Shown: positions 45,674 to 57,299 of the stretch, in pieces
Position numbering within the stretch: position 1 is the first letter of the stretch
Layout: the number at the start of each line of letters is the position of its first letter
Source of the DNA: Strongyloides papillosus
Taxonomy: Eukaryota; Nematoda; Chromadorea; Rhabditida; Strongyloididae
Assembly (NCBI GenBank): GCA_005656395.1
Contig: SRSI01000056.1
Location: 1-64,000, forward strand
Direction of reading: 5' to 3'
DNA: 64,000 bases
Program-made: the position numbers and the translations under genes
The notes under the pieces: model-generated
What the model was told of the DNA's origin: nothing
Databases searched by the model: none
Seen by the model: only the letters and a program-made list of their open reading frames with translations

Positions 45674-46380
45674 TAATTATAAAATAATTTCATATAAATA
45701 AATTATTTGTTTTTATATGAGGGCAATAAACTAGAATAGACACTCATTAGAATAGAATTAAATATATTAATCAGACAATGTGTACACGTTGTGACACATA
45801 AGTTACTTTCATTAGTTGGAAGGTCATAATTTTAGCTACAATTTATAGAATTTTACTATATTCTATTCATTCGATAGTTTTTTTCGTTTTCTACAACATA
45901 TTTCAAGATATTTAAAAAAAACTTACGGTTAAAAAAGTTTTATAAGTTAATATTAATGTCATTTTTTTCTGTGTATTATAAAAGAAAAATTATCATCTTT
46001 TATATGCAACGTACTCCATAAGTAGCTCCTTACTTTAAAAAAGTAATAAATTTTTTCTTTCTTGAGATAAAAACATGAAACATTGCATTTTAGCAAATCT
46101 AAAAGATATTTTTAATTTTATCGTTAATTTGTTCATATCTCGACTTACGGAATTTTTTTATAAATGCATTTTTTATCTTTATGTGTATATACCTTTTGTG
46201 TATGAAACAATATTAATATAATTTGTTTACAAATTGAAAGCTTAACTTCTTTTATATTAGAATTTACGATATCACGAATATTAAACTTTATTAAAATTAT
46301 TGAACTTTTAGAACAAAAAATCATGATTTTGGAAAAATTTCGTGGTTTTTTAAAAGTTAAAGCTCATTGGGAAGATTATG
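45674..46380. repeat. Segment duplicated at 62410-63070, including a T1-family half element
   Basis: 45674-46006 matches 62410-62720 (TGACACATAAGTTAC, TACAATTTATAGAATTTTACT, TTTTCTACAACATATTT), and 46007-46380 matches the left half of the long-TIR family (GAGATAAAAAC, AATTTCGTGGTTTTTT, TTAAAGCTCATTG). The copy here stops at 46380. Confidence 0.6.
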
Positions 46381-46440
46381 TGTTGAAATTTAAATAATCT
46401 TATATATAATTTTACATATTAAATTAGTATATGTAATAAA

Positions 46441-48773
46441 TAATGTTGTTAAAAGTGCGAAAATTTTCCAACTGGGTTGGGTCAGCTATTTTTTTAAAAA
46501 ATCATGGTGGGTCACTGGGTCAAAAAAATTTAATGTTTTAAAAATTTATAAGGAAAATTTATTAAAAAAAACTAATATTAAAAAAAAATAAATATTTTAA
46601 AAATATAAAAAAAAATTTTTTTAGATTAAAGTAGTAATATTTAGATATTTCTGCTGACTAAAATTTCACTAGCAAGTTGATCACTTTTTAAATTTTCACG
46701 ACCTTTGTATGTTTCTCTTATATAGCTATTTAGTCTTTCACTGGAGCTTGTACTAGAAGGTACACAAAATACAATTTTAGAAATTTGATATAGCAACGGC
46801 AAAGTACTCTTGTGTTCCACCCAAAATTTTTCATATGTTCCATATTTTTCAATGTATTTATAAAAAGCAAGTTCTTTTTTGATAAGATCCTTCTTAGAAA
46901 GTTGAAATTCATCTTTTTGAATTTTCAAGAAAGAATATTTTTTTTCTGTGAATACTTCCTTTACTGTATGTGATGTTTCTGTAACTTCATCAACTGGAAT
47001 ATTATGTAAATATTCTTCTGCAGCTTTCCATTCTTCCTCGTTAAGTATTTGTAAATTATAGGCTGTTGCTGGATTAAATAAACAACAAACTTGCATAGTT
47101 AGTCTTTTTCGAATATTATTGTAACGTCTATCAATTTCATTTTGCAAGTTTTGTATAAATGTGGCAATTTCAGTATCAACATCGGTAATTTGAAATTGAT
47201 CAGGGATTCCATCAATATAATCTTCATCAGAGTCACTATCTGAGTAGCTGCCTGTTGATTCATCTGAATTTTCATTTTCTTGACACTCTAAAGTTGTAGT
47301 TGTTGTTTGAGAAGGTTCATTAGTTGCTTTTGGATGAATTTCATGTGTACTTAATTTGTGTTTTAGCTCCAAAAATGCGAGAAGGATCTCACTACCATGT
47401 GTAGCTTCAGTAGAAAGTATATTTGTAAATAATTCACAATACTCCTATATTACTATCAATTTTCTTAAAAGTTCTTCCTCTTTTGCACTATAGTAAATTT
47501 CAGGTATACTTACTTTTTCAAGTGAAAATCTTCTTAATTTGTTTATTACTTGTAAAATATCTTTGGCTGCAAATAAATCTGAATTCCATCTAGTTACGAC
47601 AGGTACTCTAATTGTTTTTTTTAAAAAGGTTTTTAAATCCATCCTCCGTGAACATCTTGCAGCAACATACCTATTTTTTTCTATAAGTGATTTTATAAAT
47701 TTAGTTTTATTGATACTATCAATTAGAATAAGATGAAGCAAGTGACATCCACAATGTAATGGTTGTATTGAAGTGTAATTCTCTAAGGCTTTTTGTATAG
47801 CAAAAGACCCATCAGCAATAGCAAAATTTGGTTTACGATCTTTAAAAAATTCACTAAAAAGTTGTACAAAATCACTTTCTTTTCCTCCTAATTCATTTAC
47901 TAATACAACATCCCATCCTTTAAAATAAAAAAATAGAAATAATTAATATAAAAACTTACTCTTTTTTTCAAACACATCATTTGAAGTAAAAATACAAATT
48001 GATTCAAATTTAAGATTGTTTATTTTGTAACTGTCGGTTGAAATTGCAAAACCGTTTGATAAATTATCAAAAATTGAATTTAATACAGTCTTTGCCAAAT
48101 CACTAATTTTTTTTGAAAGTGTCTGTCTACATGGAAGATTTCCACCTAATTTACTATAATTTTCTAATAAATTTAAAAAATCTAGAATTTTTAATCATAA
48201 TTTACATATTATTTAAAACTTACGTTTATTTTCAACAACTCTATATGGTAGACCAATTTTAGTCCATAGCTTTAGAAAATTAGTTTCATCAAATTTTTTT
48301 TGAGATAAATCAGCGGCGCGATTGAAGTAATTAACAATAGAATTTTCAGAGCATTTTTCTTTATCTATGATATTTATCTTATGTTCATTTGAGATATGTC
48401 TTTTAAGATTTGAAGTTCCAAAATATTTCATTTTATCTCCCTCATTTTTTTTGTAGATGAATGAAGTAGAACACAATTTGCAAATCATATTTCCATCTAC
48501 TTCCGTAAAAAATGTTGTTTGTAATTTATCGTCCACAGTTACATCCAAATCAGCAGCAATTATAATTTTTTTTCCAGTATTTTTTACTAAAGTTGACTGT
48601 CGCTTCCTCATTTTTATGACCAATTACTAATTTAAAATTTTTAATTGTGTACATATTATACCAATTTCGTAATAAATTTTCTATACTGGGTTGAATTTTG
48701 AAACGATGGGTCGACCATTTTTATGGAATGGTGGGTTGGGTCTGGTGGGTTGGGTTGCCATTTAACAACATTA
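46441..48773 (-). mobile_element. hAT transposon with exact 8-bp target duplication (2333 bp)
   Basis: GTAATAAA stands on both sides (46433-46440 and 48774-48781), the 8 bp expected of hAT. The TIRs begin TAATGTTGTTAAA. Inside the ends GGGTTGGGT and related motifs repeat (for example 48732-48758). The transposase gene fills the element on the minus strand. Confidence 0.9.
46641..48623 (-). pseudogene. hAT transposase, three exons, one in-frame stop
   Basis: Exons 48623-48224, 48181-47960, 47917-46641 are separated by two 42-nt introns (GTAAGT..TTCTAG; GTAAGT..TTAAAG), and phases agree, giving a 632-codon frame. Exon 1 has a BED zinc finger (CKLCSTSFIYKK..HISNEH). Exon 2 has LPCRQTLSKKISDL. 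Exon 3 has CGCHLLHLILID, VVTRWNSDLFA and, at the end, the hAT dimerisation domain (FWVEHKSTLPLLYQISKIVF, then SSTSSSERLNSYI). A single TAG at 47447-47445 interrupts the frame at about codon 364, between the catalytic part and an acidic Ser/Asp-rich insert. Otherwise intact, so loss of function appears recent. Confidence 0.85.
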
Positions 48774-48781
48774 GTAATAAA

Positions 48782-49456
48782 TAGATTGCTTAATAAAACA
48801 GTTTTCACCCTCATATTTTTTTATTTGACATCTTCAATGGAAGATAACCTAGGAACACTCTTTAAGGAGAAGTGTACCAAACTCAACATTATCACAAATG
48901 TTTTATTATTATTAGAGTAGAACTGACAACGATCAATCAAATAAGTATAGTGTTATAAAAATCAAACAAGATTAAAAAAAGTTATGACTTAACAGAGATC
49001 ACTAATTACGTAATTTAAATAAAATATTAAGATTCAAAATTATTTTTTTTACTTATTTTATACTTAGTAGCTTTATTATCACCAATAAAGTATGCTATTT
49101 TGCAAAAAACAAGGTGGACCAAAATATGCATCACAGTTGCAGCCAGATTTTTTTAATAAAAACTCTGTAATGTATAGTAATATCTTTCAACTATGGTTTT
49201 AAAATACTTTTATTTTCTAATTGTTGACAACATAATTTACTATACTAACAAAAAAAATAAATTGTAGAAAATGTTATGTAGTTTGAATACGACTGTGATG
49301 CATAGTTTGGTTCATCTTGTATAGTTTACAGCCAGTTTGTAAGTTTCATAGTTTTGTAATTATTATCCTTAATTAAAAGATTTTAAAAACTTTTTTTTAG
49401 TAAAAAAATAGAGGTATACAATCATTAATAATAGAATATAATATTTTTACTTAATA
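48782..49456. other. Unassigned AT-rich spacer
   Basis: No feature recognised. Confidence 0.4.
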
Positions 49457-50142
49457 TTAGGTTGAGGAATAAATAATGGCCTCGAGAAAAAAAAAACTAA
49501 TTAAGACAATATTTATTTAGGGTAAAAAATGGCAAATAAATTAAAGTTGTAACCGTTAGAGTCTACATAAGTTTGTCAACGTCCTTAGAACTTAAGAAAT
49601 TTCGTTTTGTTAAACTTAGGTTTTTGAAATCTTATGGAGTCAATGAAAGACCTTTTCTGCAGGGTATTGATTTTTAAACAATTTATATTTTTTCCAAAAT
49701 TCATCTAAACGTTTTAAATAAGTGAAAAATTTTACTACACAACCTTTCGTAAATCCTTAGTATTAATATTTAGTGATCTTCGTCTAACTTCTTCATCATC
49801 AAAGTCAAAATTACGCTCTCGAAGTTTCTCAAACTAACGACGCACCGAGCGTTTAGAAATTAACCTTTCCCCTACGAATCCACTGTGTTTTGATATGTTT
49901 CAGCTTTATAACGTTCAAGTTTAAACTGATGCAAGTAAATTACTCTTAATTTTTTTTTGACAACATTTTTAAAATTGGACATAACATTATTAAAAATTAA
50001 AGTAATATACAAAATTTTATCAGGACATGCATTCTTACATTTCTACATAGACAATGGCTTAATATTCATTTTTTTTATTATAAACTTTTACAATGGAAAG
50101 TCGCATTAAGAATTTGCAGCCATTATTTATTCTTTAACTTAA
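49457..50142 (-). mobile_element. Deleted mariner relic (686 bp)
   Basis: Ends TTAGGTTGAGGAATAAATAA and the complement of TTAAGTTAAAGAATAAATAA, with TA on both sides. Related to the element at 41571-42484 (shared CGAAGTTTCTCAAAC, GACAACATTTTTAAAATTGG-type blocks) but more decayed. Confidence 0.65.
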
Positions 50143-50673
50143 TATATATGAAATATGAATATATTATATATTTAACAGTTATAAAAAAGACTCTAAGCTT
50201 TTGTACAAGCATGAAATCATAAAAAAACTGAACATTGAAAAAACTTTACTTTTTCAAATTATTAAATAACAAATTTGGTACCCTTTTATATCATGTGAAC
50301 TGAAAATATCCTTTATACTGCTTTTTTTCGCAATTTCTCTTTAAAAATTAGTGTCTTTAAGTGCGAGGTGTTAAAATTATTTTTCAAATTTTATAAATTC
50401 GTTATATTAAAAATTATCAAAACTTCATTTTTAAGAGTAATTCATTCACATAAAATTATATTTTATTAGTTGAAATAGCTTCCAATCTTTTAAGATGCAA
50501 ATTTAAATAAAAAAAACGTGTATAAATAATAAGATCTTATTATCACAAAATTAATTTATAAATTATAAATATTAAATGTTTTTTTGTATTAAAGAATAAT
50601 AAGAGCTGAAAAAAATTATTAATATTAAAAACACTTTTTCTTCATTATTATGTTTTTTTCAGTCTGAGAAATG
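50143..50673. other. Unassigned AT-rich spacer
   Basis: No feature recognised; it holds the 3' flank of the TTR-like gene on the minus strand. Confidence 0.4.
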
Positions 50674-51079
50674 TTATGGTTCAACACAAGTAAACTCATA
50701 ACGAGTGCTGTTGTCATAAAGATAGGTACAATCTTTAGTAAGAAACATTCTCCTGTATTTCTCACAGTCATAGTGAAGGATGTTAACATAAGTACCTTTC
50801 AAATAAATTAATTATTTATCTATGTATTTACTTACTATTTAGTTCATCAAAACTTTGTATGAATATATTTTTAAACGTGTAGAAAACTCTACAATTTTTG
50901 TAAACCTGTTGATAAAGTTCCTCTGGTTGCTTTCTTCCAAGTACCATACGAACATTATCTTGTTCCAAACATGGGCAACTAGGAATTACATTAACACTAA
51001 CTCGAAATTTTGAAGTCGGTAAAACACTTTTAGATATTAAAATAGTTATAAATACCACCAATATGTTGAAAATTCTCAT
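50674..51079 (-). CDS. Small secreted protein, diverged TTR-like (121 aa, 2 exons)
   Basis: Exons 51079-50836 and 50795-50674 with a 40-nt intron (GTAAGT..TTGAAAG), phase 1; joined length is 121 residues. N-terminal signal peptide (RIFNILVVFITILISKSVL). The mature part has a Cys pair (SCPCLEQDN), a basic stretch, then after the intron TYVNILHYDCEKYRR, which resembles the YxxIxHxC strand of nematode transthyretin-like proteins. The following KDCTYLYDN and ending FTCVEP add more Cys. An N-S-T glycosylation site is created at the exon junction. Intron position and phase match the gene at 61761-62254. AGTATTTAAGG sits about 30 nt before the ATG. Confidence 0.6.
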
Positions 51080-51105
51080 ATTTGGATAATTTGAAAATAT
51101 TATTT

Positions 51106-51116
51106 CCTTAAATACT
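51106..51116 (-). promoter_or_regulatory. TATTTAAG core promoter box
   Basis: Minus-strand AGTATTTAAGG about 27-37 nt before the ATG at 51079. The related gene at 61761 has AGTATTTAAG at 61716-61725. Confidence 0.45.
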
Positions 51117-52888
51117 AAAAATTACCATACAAAGTTATTTGAAAACAAAATATTTAATTTTTAAAGAATCAAAGAACAACAAATGTAAGTACAAATAAAT
51201 GTTGACATTATTTTTGTTGCAGATTAAAAACATAAATATTATTGAAATCAGACTTTTATTAAATAAATAAAATTTATATGATTTTGTTTAGTTTTGACCT
51301 GTACTAAAAGATAATAAACAATTAATTTCAATATGTAGTAAAGCTTTTGGTCGATTCAAGTATAATAACATGAAACCATAAAAATAAAAAACAATTAAAT
51401 TTAATTTTACAAGGATTAATTTAATGTGTGTGTATAAAAAACTAACGCTAATCAATAGAAGATTGACTACATGATAAAATATAATTCATAAACACGAACA
51501 AGATTATTAAATGTTTTATTTTTTAAAGTAGTTTATTTGAGATCTACATTTCACTTCTCTTTTTGTAAGATCAAAGATTGATTATCGAAACAATTAGTGT
51601 ACGGCTTTAAAAAAATCTTTATATTTATTTTAAATTTAAGACACTATAAAACTCTATCACCTCTACTATACACATTGTAAAATTTTATATAAAACAGTTT
51701 CATAATTTTGTTTAACAATAATTACTATTCAAAAAATTTTATCGTTTTCTTGATAAATTTGATTATTAAAAAATTAAATTAAAGGATTTGTAATCTTATC
51801 TCTATACTAGTGCTTTTAAAATAAAAAACAAATTCAAAATGGTTCAGTGTAATAAAAAAAAACAGAACAGCTTGCATAGAACTTTTAAGATTTTTGCATA
51901 TATAACTTTGCTAATTGTTGAAATACAATTATCCTATAAGAACTATTTTGTAAACAAGAATAATAGAATTTTTTAAAATAAATTTTATAGAAAAATTTAA
52001 ATTCTGAGCAGAGTTAAGGATCTTCAAAATTTATTCACACATTTCAACTTTAATAAATGTAACTTTTTTGTATAAAATGATATTTTTATTATTGTTGTAG
52101 ATTATGAAATGGGCCTTTCTTGTATCTAATTCTGAAATATTATGAACATAAAATCTAAATAACAATACCAAATTACTATTTTAAAAAAACTATGTTTTCA
52201 AATTTTTACTGTTTTTTTAAAATGAAGTTTGACAAAGCAATCGTTAAAAATGTGATAATATTATTTTGATAAAGTAACAAATATTCATCAGATATTTCTA
52301 GTACCATTTATTGAATTTAAATTTGAAAACAGTATGATTAATCAAATATTTATTATTTTCATTATATTTGTAGCAAAAAAAAAACATACAATTCCTTGAC
52401 GTTGATAATATTTTATTAACAAAAGTATTTATGATAGTATAATATATTCTTATATTAGCTGTTCCAATTTCAAATATTGATATATGAAGATAAGATTAAT
52501 TACACAATACTTTTAAAAGATATGTATAAATGTTTTTTAAAGTAATAGCTATGCAAAGTAACACAAAGTTGTGGTAAATAACGTAGAAATATTAAAAACT
52601 TTTTTTAAAAAGTGTAGTAATATTTATTACAGTTTTTCGGGCAATATACAGGGTGGCCAGCGAAGGCTTTGGTGATGGAAATAATTTTGTAAATATCATT
52701 CCAACAAAAAGCTTATATTTGCATTGATAATTGTAATTATTAAATGACATTTGATAAAAGGAAATTAGAACAAAAATAATTTATAAACAAACAAAAAAAT
52801 TTATCAAAAAATAATTTTATATAAAATTATGTATAGTAAATAATGAAAAATTATATTACAAAACAAAATGTTTGTTTTACTTATATAA
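51117..52888. other. Gene-free AT-rich stretch
   Basis: Only a lone transposon-like end (CAGGGTGGCCAGCGAAG near 52650) and diffuse similarity to T1-family interior around 52000-52260. No genes recognised. Confidence 0.4.
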
Positions 52889-53771
52889 TAGGTTGGTGCA
52901 AAAGTTCTGTTGTTTCTTTAATGTCATTTTACATCATTAAAAAATCATAGTTACAATTGACAAAAGATTAAGTCATTATAACAGATAGATAGTACGATTT
53001 CTTAACTTTATAAATTGCATAATAACAATTTGTTATATTATCTATGCTACATTTTCCTTTGCTAAACATGAATGCAGTCAGAAGTCATTTTGACATTGTA
53101 TTTTTTAAAAGCTTCATATTATAAATAAGAAACTGATATCCTTAAAAATTTATGTGAACCATTCTAGGGAAATAAAGTAGATGTTAAAACTGTGTAAAGA
53201 TCGTTCTCAAAGTTTTAAAACAAAAAAATGAATCTTGAAGATAAATCAAGCATTTGTAAAGTTTCAGCTTCTAATGAAAATTTCCTAAGATTCTACCAAT
53301 TACAAACTACTTTAAATGACCTCTAATGTAATATTCTATCAAAATTAGACAAATAAATTTTTAAAAAATTACGAAATTCGAAAAATGACAGAGATGTTGT
53401 TCTTCAATATGAGGACATGTGACATTGAAGACTCGAAAAAATGTGTATAAGAGAAGTTGTGGATTTCTCTCGCACACAAAACACTCTTCAGATGTTTTTT
53501 TTATCCAATCACTACTTACTCTTATCTCTTCATAACTTCTAGGATGGTAGATACTTTAGTAAAGTTAGTGAAGCAAATATTGGTTTTTTTGAAACTTTTT
53601 TTCAAAAAGAATGGGAAATTTTTTACATATGGAATCGATAAGGTGGCTACTAAATAGAGACTAGTTGTAGATTATATTTGATAATATATTGTAAATTAGA
53701 TATATTTCTTATTAAAATTATAGCGTTATAAAGTTTCTGTAAAAAACGACAGAACTTATGCTTTAACTTAG
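52889..53771 (+). mobile_element. Deleted mariner relic (about 880 bp)
   Basis: Left end TAGGTTGGTGCAAAAGTTCT, right end complementary to TAAGTTAAAGCATAAGTTCT. The plus strand near 53500-53650 keeps a decayed C-terminal transposase (VKQILVFLKLFFKKNGKFF region). Inactive. Confidence 0.65.
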
Positions 53772-54286
53772 TAATTTATTTTTTCAACACAACACCGAAA
53801 TCAAATTAGTTTATGTTAAATCGGTAAATTTGATTTTAAAGTATAATATATTTTTTAATTTTCTTGTATATCTTAAGCTTTAATTAGCATATAATATAGA
53901 ATTATTGCTTGATTACAAATTGTTTTATTTACAATGCCCTGGAAATTACTTATCTACCAAAAAGATGTCACATAAGAAAATTACAAGCATTTCAAATGTA
54001 GTATCAAATGCGATATTTGATTTTAAGAAAATTATAGTTTTTTTTTGTGATCATCATATATTTTGAAAATAATGAGAAATTTGTAATTAAAAATAATAGA
54101 ATTTTATTAATTATTTATTTGATTACTGAAATTTTACATAAATATAATAAAACTTTCGACAAAGTCTAAAATTCCATGCTTTTTTTTTATTTAAAGTTTA
54201 ACTTTTAGATAAAGGCTAATAATATATTTTTTACTGTAAAATTTCAATAATTAATCTTAAAAACTTGGTCAAAATTCTATAATTTT
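53772..54286. other. AT-rich 3' flank
   Basis: 54050-54286 aligns with 58830-59245 and belongs to the duplicated unit that carries the two eight-exon genes. Otherwise nothing. Confidence 0.4.
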
Positions 54287-55278
54287 TTACAAAAGTTTAA
54301 ACATTTGCTTAGACACCTGTTTTGCAAGACCTTTTTTAGCACCATCTGTAACTTTTTCTTTCAATTTACCCTAAAAAGCGAATTAAAGTAATTCTTCAAT
54401 ACTTACAAAAAATCCTGGCTTCTCTTCTTTGCCTTTAGACTTCTTTTTTTCAGATTCATTTTCGTTGGTTTTTTTCTAAAAATTCATTTAAATAATTCAT
54501 TTTAACTTACATCTTTTTTGTGCTTATTTTCCTTTTCCTCACTACTTTCACTGGAAGAACTTTGCTTTTTCTAAAAATTTATTTAAATGATAAATCTTTA
54601 CTTACATTCTTTTTATGATTCCTTTTTCTTTTTTCTTTACTTTCACTGCTATCACTACTCTCAATTGAAGACTCGTCCTTCTTCTTATATTAAAAAAATG
54701 AATACTTATGTATTTTATAACTTACATGTTTTTTTCCTAACAAACTAGTCAAACCACCTAAATTTTGTTTTTAGCTTTTTATTAGTATGATTACCTAGAA
54801 GACCGTTCTTTTCTTTCTTTTTCTTATTTTTCTTTTCATTCTAAAAAACTAAATAATACATATACAATGTTACATACAGAATTTTCTATTAAAGATTGAA
54901 CCAATTTCATTCCTCCCATTGCAAGACTTTTTCCTATCTTTTTAGTAGTTTCACTTTTCATTACTTTCTTAGCTCCTTTACCTAACTTGCTCTAAAGAAA
55001 ATTATATAAAATAAAAATTGACATACAAAAAATTTTTTAGCACGACTTTTATTTTTTGAATCTGTTTTATTATTTTCTTGGTTCATTGTGCTATCAGTCG
55101 AATCAGATGAAACATCAAGATCGGGTGTGTCAGAAGCTTCTTGTAGTAATTCAGGACTCTCTTCAGAAATTTCATTGTTTTCACCAACACTTGATGAATC
55201 TTCTTCTGAAGAAGAACCTTGAATACTATATTGAATAGTAAAGAGTCCCAGAATAATCAGATATTTTAGAAAATTCAT
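54287..55278 (-). CDS. Eight-exon secreted Ser/Glu/Lys-rich protein, copy 1 (244 aa)
   Basis: Exons 55278-55027, 54991-54878, 54840-54795, 54757-54726, 54683-54606, 54570-54511, 54475-54407, 54370-54287; introns 35, 37, 37, 42, 35, 35 and 36 nt with GTA(A/T)G(T) or GTAATC donors and mostly TTTTTAG-type acceptors. All exons are multiples of three except 3 and 4, which compensate. The frame is open throughout. Signal peptide FLKYLIILGLFTIQYSIQG, then an acidic Ser-rich part (SSSEEDSSS). Exon 2 is a cationic amphipathic segment (SKLGKGAKKVMKSETTKKIG). Exons 5-7 are short Ser/Glu plus Lys blocks, and exon 8 is another amphipathic helix (DGAKKGLAKQVSKQMFKLL). No known family. The layout recalls micro-exon genes of secreted effectors. 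The internal ATG at 55278 is preferred because the upstream one overlaps the TATA box. Confidence 0.8.
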
Positions 55279-55310
55279 TTTAATATATGATTTTAATATT
55301 TTCAAATTTT

Positions 55311-55319
55311 CTTTTTATA
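55311..55319 (-). promoter_or_regulatory. TATA box of eight-exon gene copy 1
   Basis: TATAAAAAG on the minus strand, 33 nt before the ATG; the paralogue has the same box at 60269-60277, 32 nt before its ATG. Leader would be only a few nucleotides. Confidence 0.55.
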
Positions 55320-56417
55320 TTCATTTTTAAGTATTTAATTTCAGTAAAAAATGTTTGTTAAAAAATAGATAAAATATTTAATATTAAACTTCTATATAAT
55401 TATGTACATAGAAATTGAACAACAAGATAGTTTACTTCAAGTTACTCGGTTTTATAACTTTTTCAATACAAAAAATTTTATGTTTATAAGTCTATAAAAC
55501 ATTATTTGACAACTTAAAATAAAATCATTTACTATTGTATTTTAAGGTATAAAAAAATTTTGATACAAATATTTGATAATTAGGATTTACAATTGAAAAA
55601 GTAAGTATATTTAACTTTACTAAATAGATGCATTACTTCAGCTAATTTTAAATTTATTTTTTGTAAACACAAAGATAATTTTTACCTATTTGCCTAAATT
55701 TTTTGCTAAATAGTAAATTAAAACTTCAATATAATAAATTTATTTGATTTATAAAAATATTACTATGAAAAAAATGCAGATATGCTAATAACTCAATATA
55801 ATATATAATATAGTTAATTTACTAAAAAAACTAAAAGAAACTGCATTAATATTAAAAAGCAAAAGTCATTTTTATGATTAAAATTTTATCATTGGTAACC
55901 AACTCTATAAAAAAAGATTAGTCTAGTTATATAAGACAATGTAAAAACGATAAAAAATGATACAATGATAATTATTATTTACTTCACACATATTTATACT
56001 CATAGTTCTTTATATTTATATATTATAAGAATATTTAAAATTCTTATTTTTAAATGTTGAATAATTTAGCACATAGAATTAAAAAAATGGCTTATACTAC
56101 TTATCTAACTAAAAGTTTTTAGTAAGAAATTTTAGAATATTGTTTATATTTTTGATGTATAGAATTTATACACACTTTTGATTCAAAAAATTTAAAAAAC
56201 TAGAATTTTATTGTACGTGATTAATTCAAAACACATAACCAAATGATGAAAAGATAAAAACATTAATTTTATCTACCCGTTTAATGTTGTTCTACTGCAA
56301 GTTTGTTAAACTGCTAAACTCAGTAATAATACTACGAAAATAACCACATTAACTTTTTACTCACATAGTAATTTACCTTCTTCGTCTACCCGAGAGCGAA
56401 CGTTACAAAGAAATAAC
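55320..56417. other. AT-rich 5' flank of the duplicated gene unit
   Basis: 55320 to about 55870 aligns with 60290-60800 (for example AAAATGTTTGTTAAAAAATAG). No further gene seen. Confidence 0.5.
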
Positions 56418-56490
56418 TGATTCCGGCCGGATTCGAACCGGCGATTTTTGGTGTGTGATACCAACGTCTTAACCCCTAGACCACGGAATC
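56418..56490 (-). tRNA. tRNA-Val (anticodon CAC)
   Basis: The minus strand folds into a complete cloverleaf. Acceptor stem GATTCCG/CGGAATC, seven pairs. D arm GTCT-AGGGGTTA-AGAC. Anticodon arm TTGGT-ATCACAC-ACCAA, placing CAC at 34-36 after T33. Variable loop AAATC. T arm GCCGG-TTCGAAT-CCGGC. Discriminator A. The T arm with GGTTCGAATCC is a good B box and TGGTCTAGGGG a fair A box. No intron and no encoded CCA, as usual in eukaryotes. A at position 32 is uncommon (usually pyrimidine). Confidence 0.9.
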
Positions 56491-56638
56491 GACATACAGT
56501 GTAAATTTCTTCGATTATAATTAAAATATGATTGTATAAGTAAAATAAATTTTTTTTTAATAATTGATTTATGAATATGTACCGATATAAAAGATAATTC
56601 TTTAAATAATGTGATTAAAAAATATAGTTATTGCAATA

Positions 56639-57158
56639 TTAGGTTGTTTCATAAGTTCCCGTGATTTTTTTTGTGTGCTTATTTTACCGCACTGTTTTGC
56701 ATTTTTGGCCGAGCCATCTTTATAGTTTAAAAGCTCTTTTTCTGTTCTATAAAACCTTAGTAATAGTTTTTTCAAGTCGCTTAGTTTTGTTTTAATTTTA
56801 GAGCCGAAAAATTGAAGGCCAAGTCGACAAAAAATAACATTTCCGACACTTACTATTGTTATTTGCTTTTCATCAGGTCAAAAAGTATCCGAAGTAGCTC
56901 AAAATATTTGTTCTGTATATGAAGAAGTATTATCATTTTTTCCGATCACTTTATAAGCCATATGCGTGGTATTCCTTTCGATAACGAAGTGTCATTCAAT
57001 AACTGACTCAATGATTTTTTTCGAGAACAAGTTCTCTGAATACTTGAGTTAAGGTAGAAATAGATTATTAATATCGATTAACTTGCTGTTCCCATTTCAA
57101 AAAAAATTGGTTTTAAAACGAGTTTTAAAAAACTACAGGAACTTATGGAACAACCTAA
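56639..57158 (+). mobile_element. Deleted mariner relic (520 bp)
   Basis: Ends TTAGGTTGTTTCATAAGTTC and the complement of TTAGGTTGTTCCATAAGTTC, TA on both sides. A plus frame at about 56875-56960 keeps VSEVAQNICSVYEEVLSFF, like the N-terminal HTH of mariner transposases. The catalytic half is deleted. Confidence 0.75.
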
Positions 57159-57299
57159 TAATTTTTAAGTAATAATTAGTTTGATTTATTAATGATAGAT
57201 GTTGAAAAGATTTTATTCTTAGTAAATTTTAAATAGAAAGAATGTTTTTAATATTTCATAGCAAAAAAAGCGTTCATAAAACTTCCCAGACATTTAAAT

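Noticed and set aside
52650..52680. CAGGGTGGCCAGCGAAG, resembling a transposon terminus
   Set aside because: No matching inverted end was found within the window.
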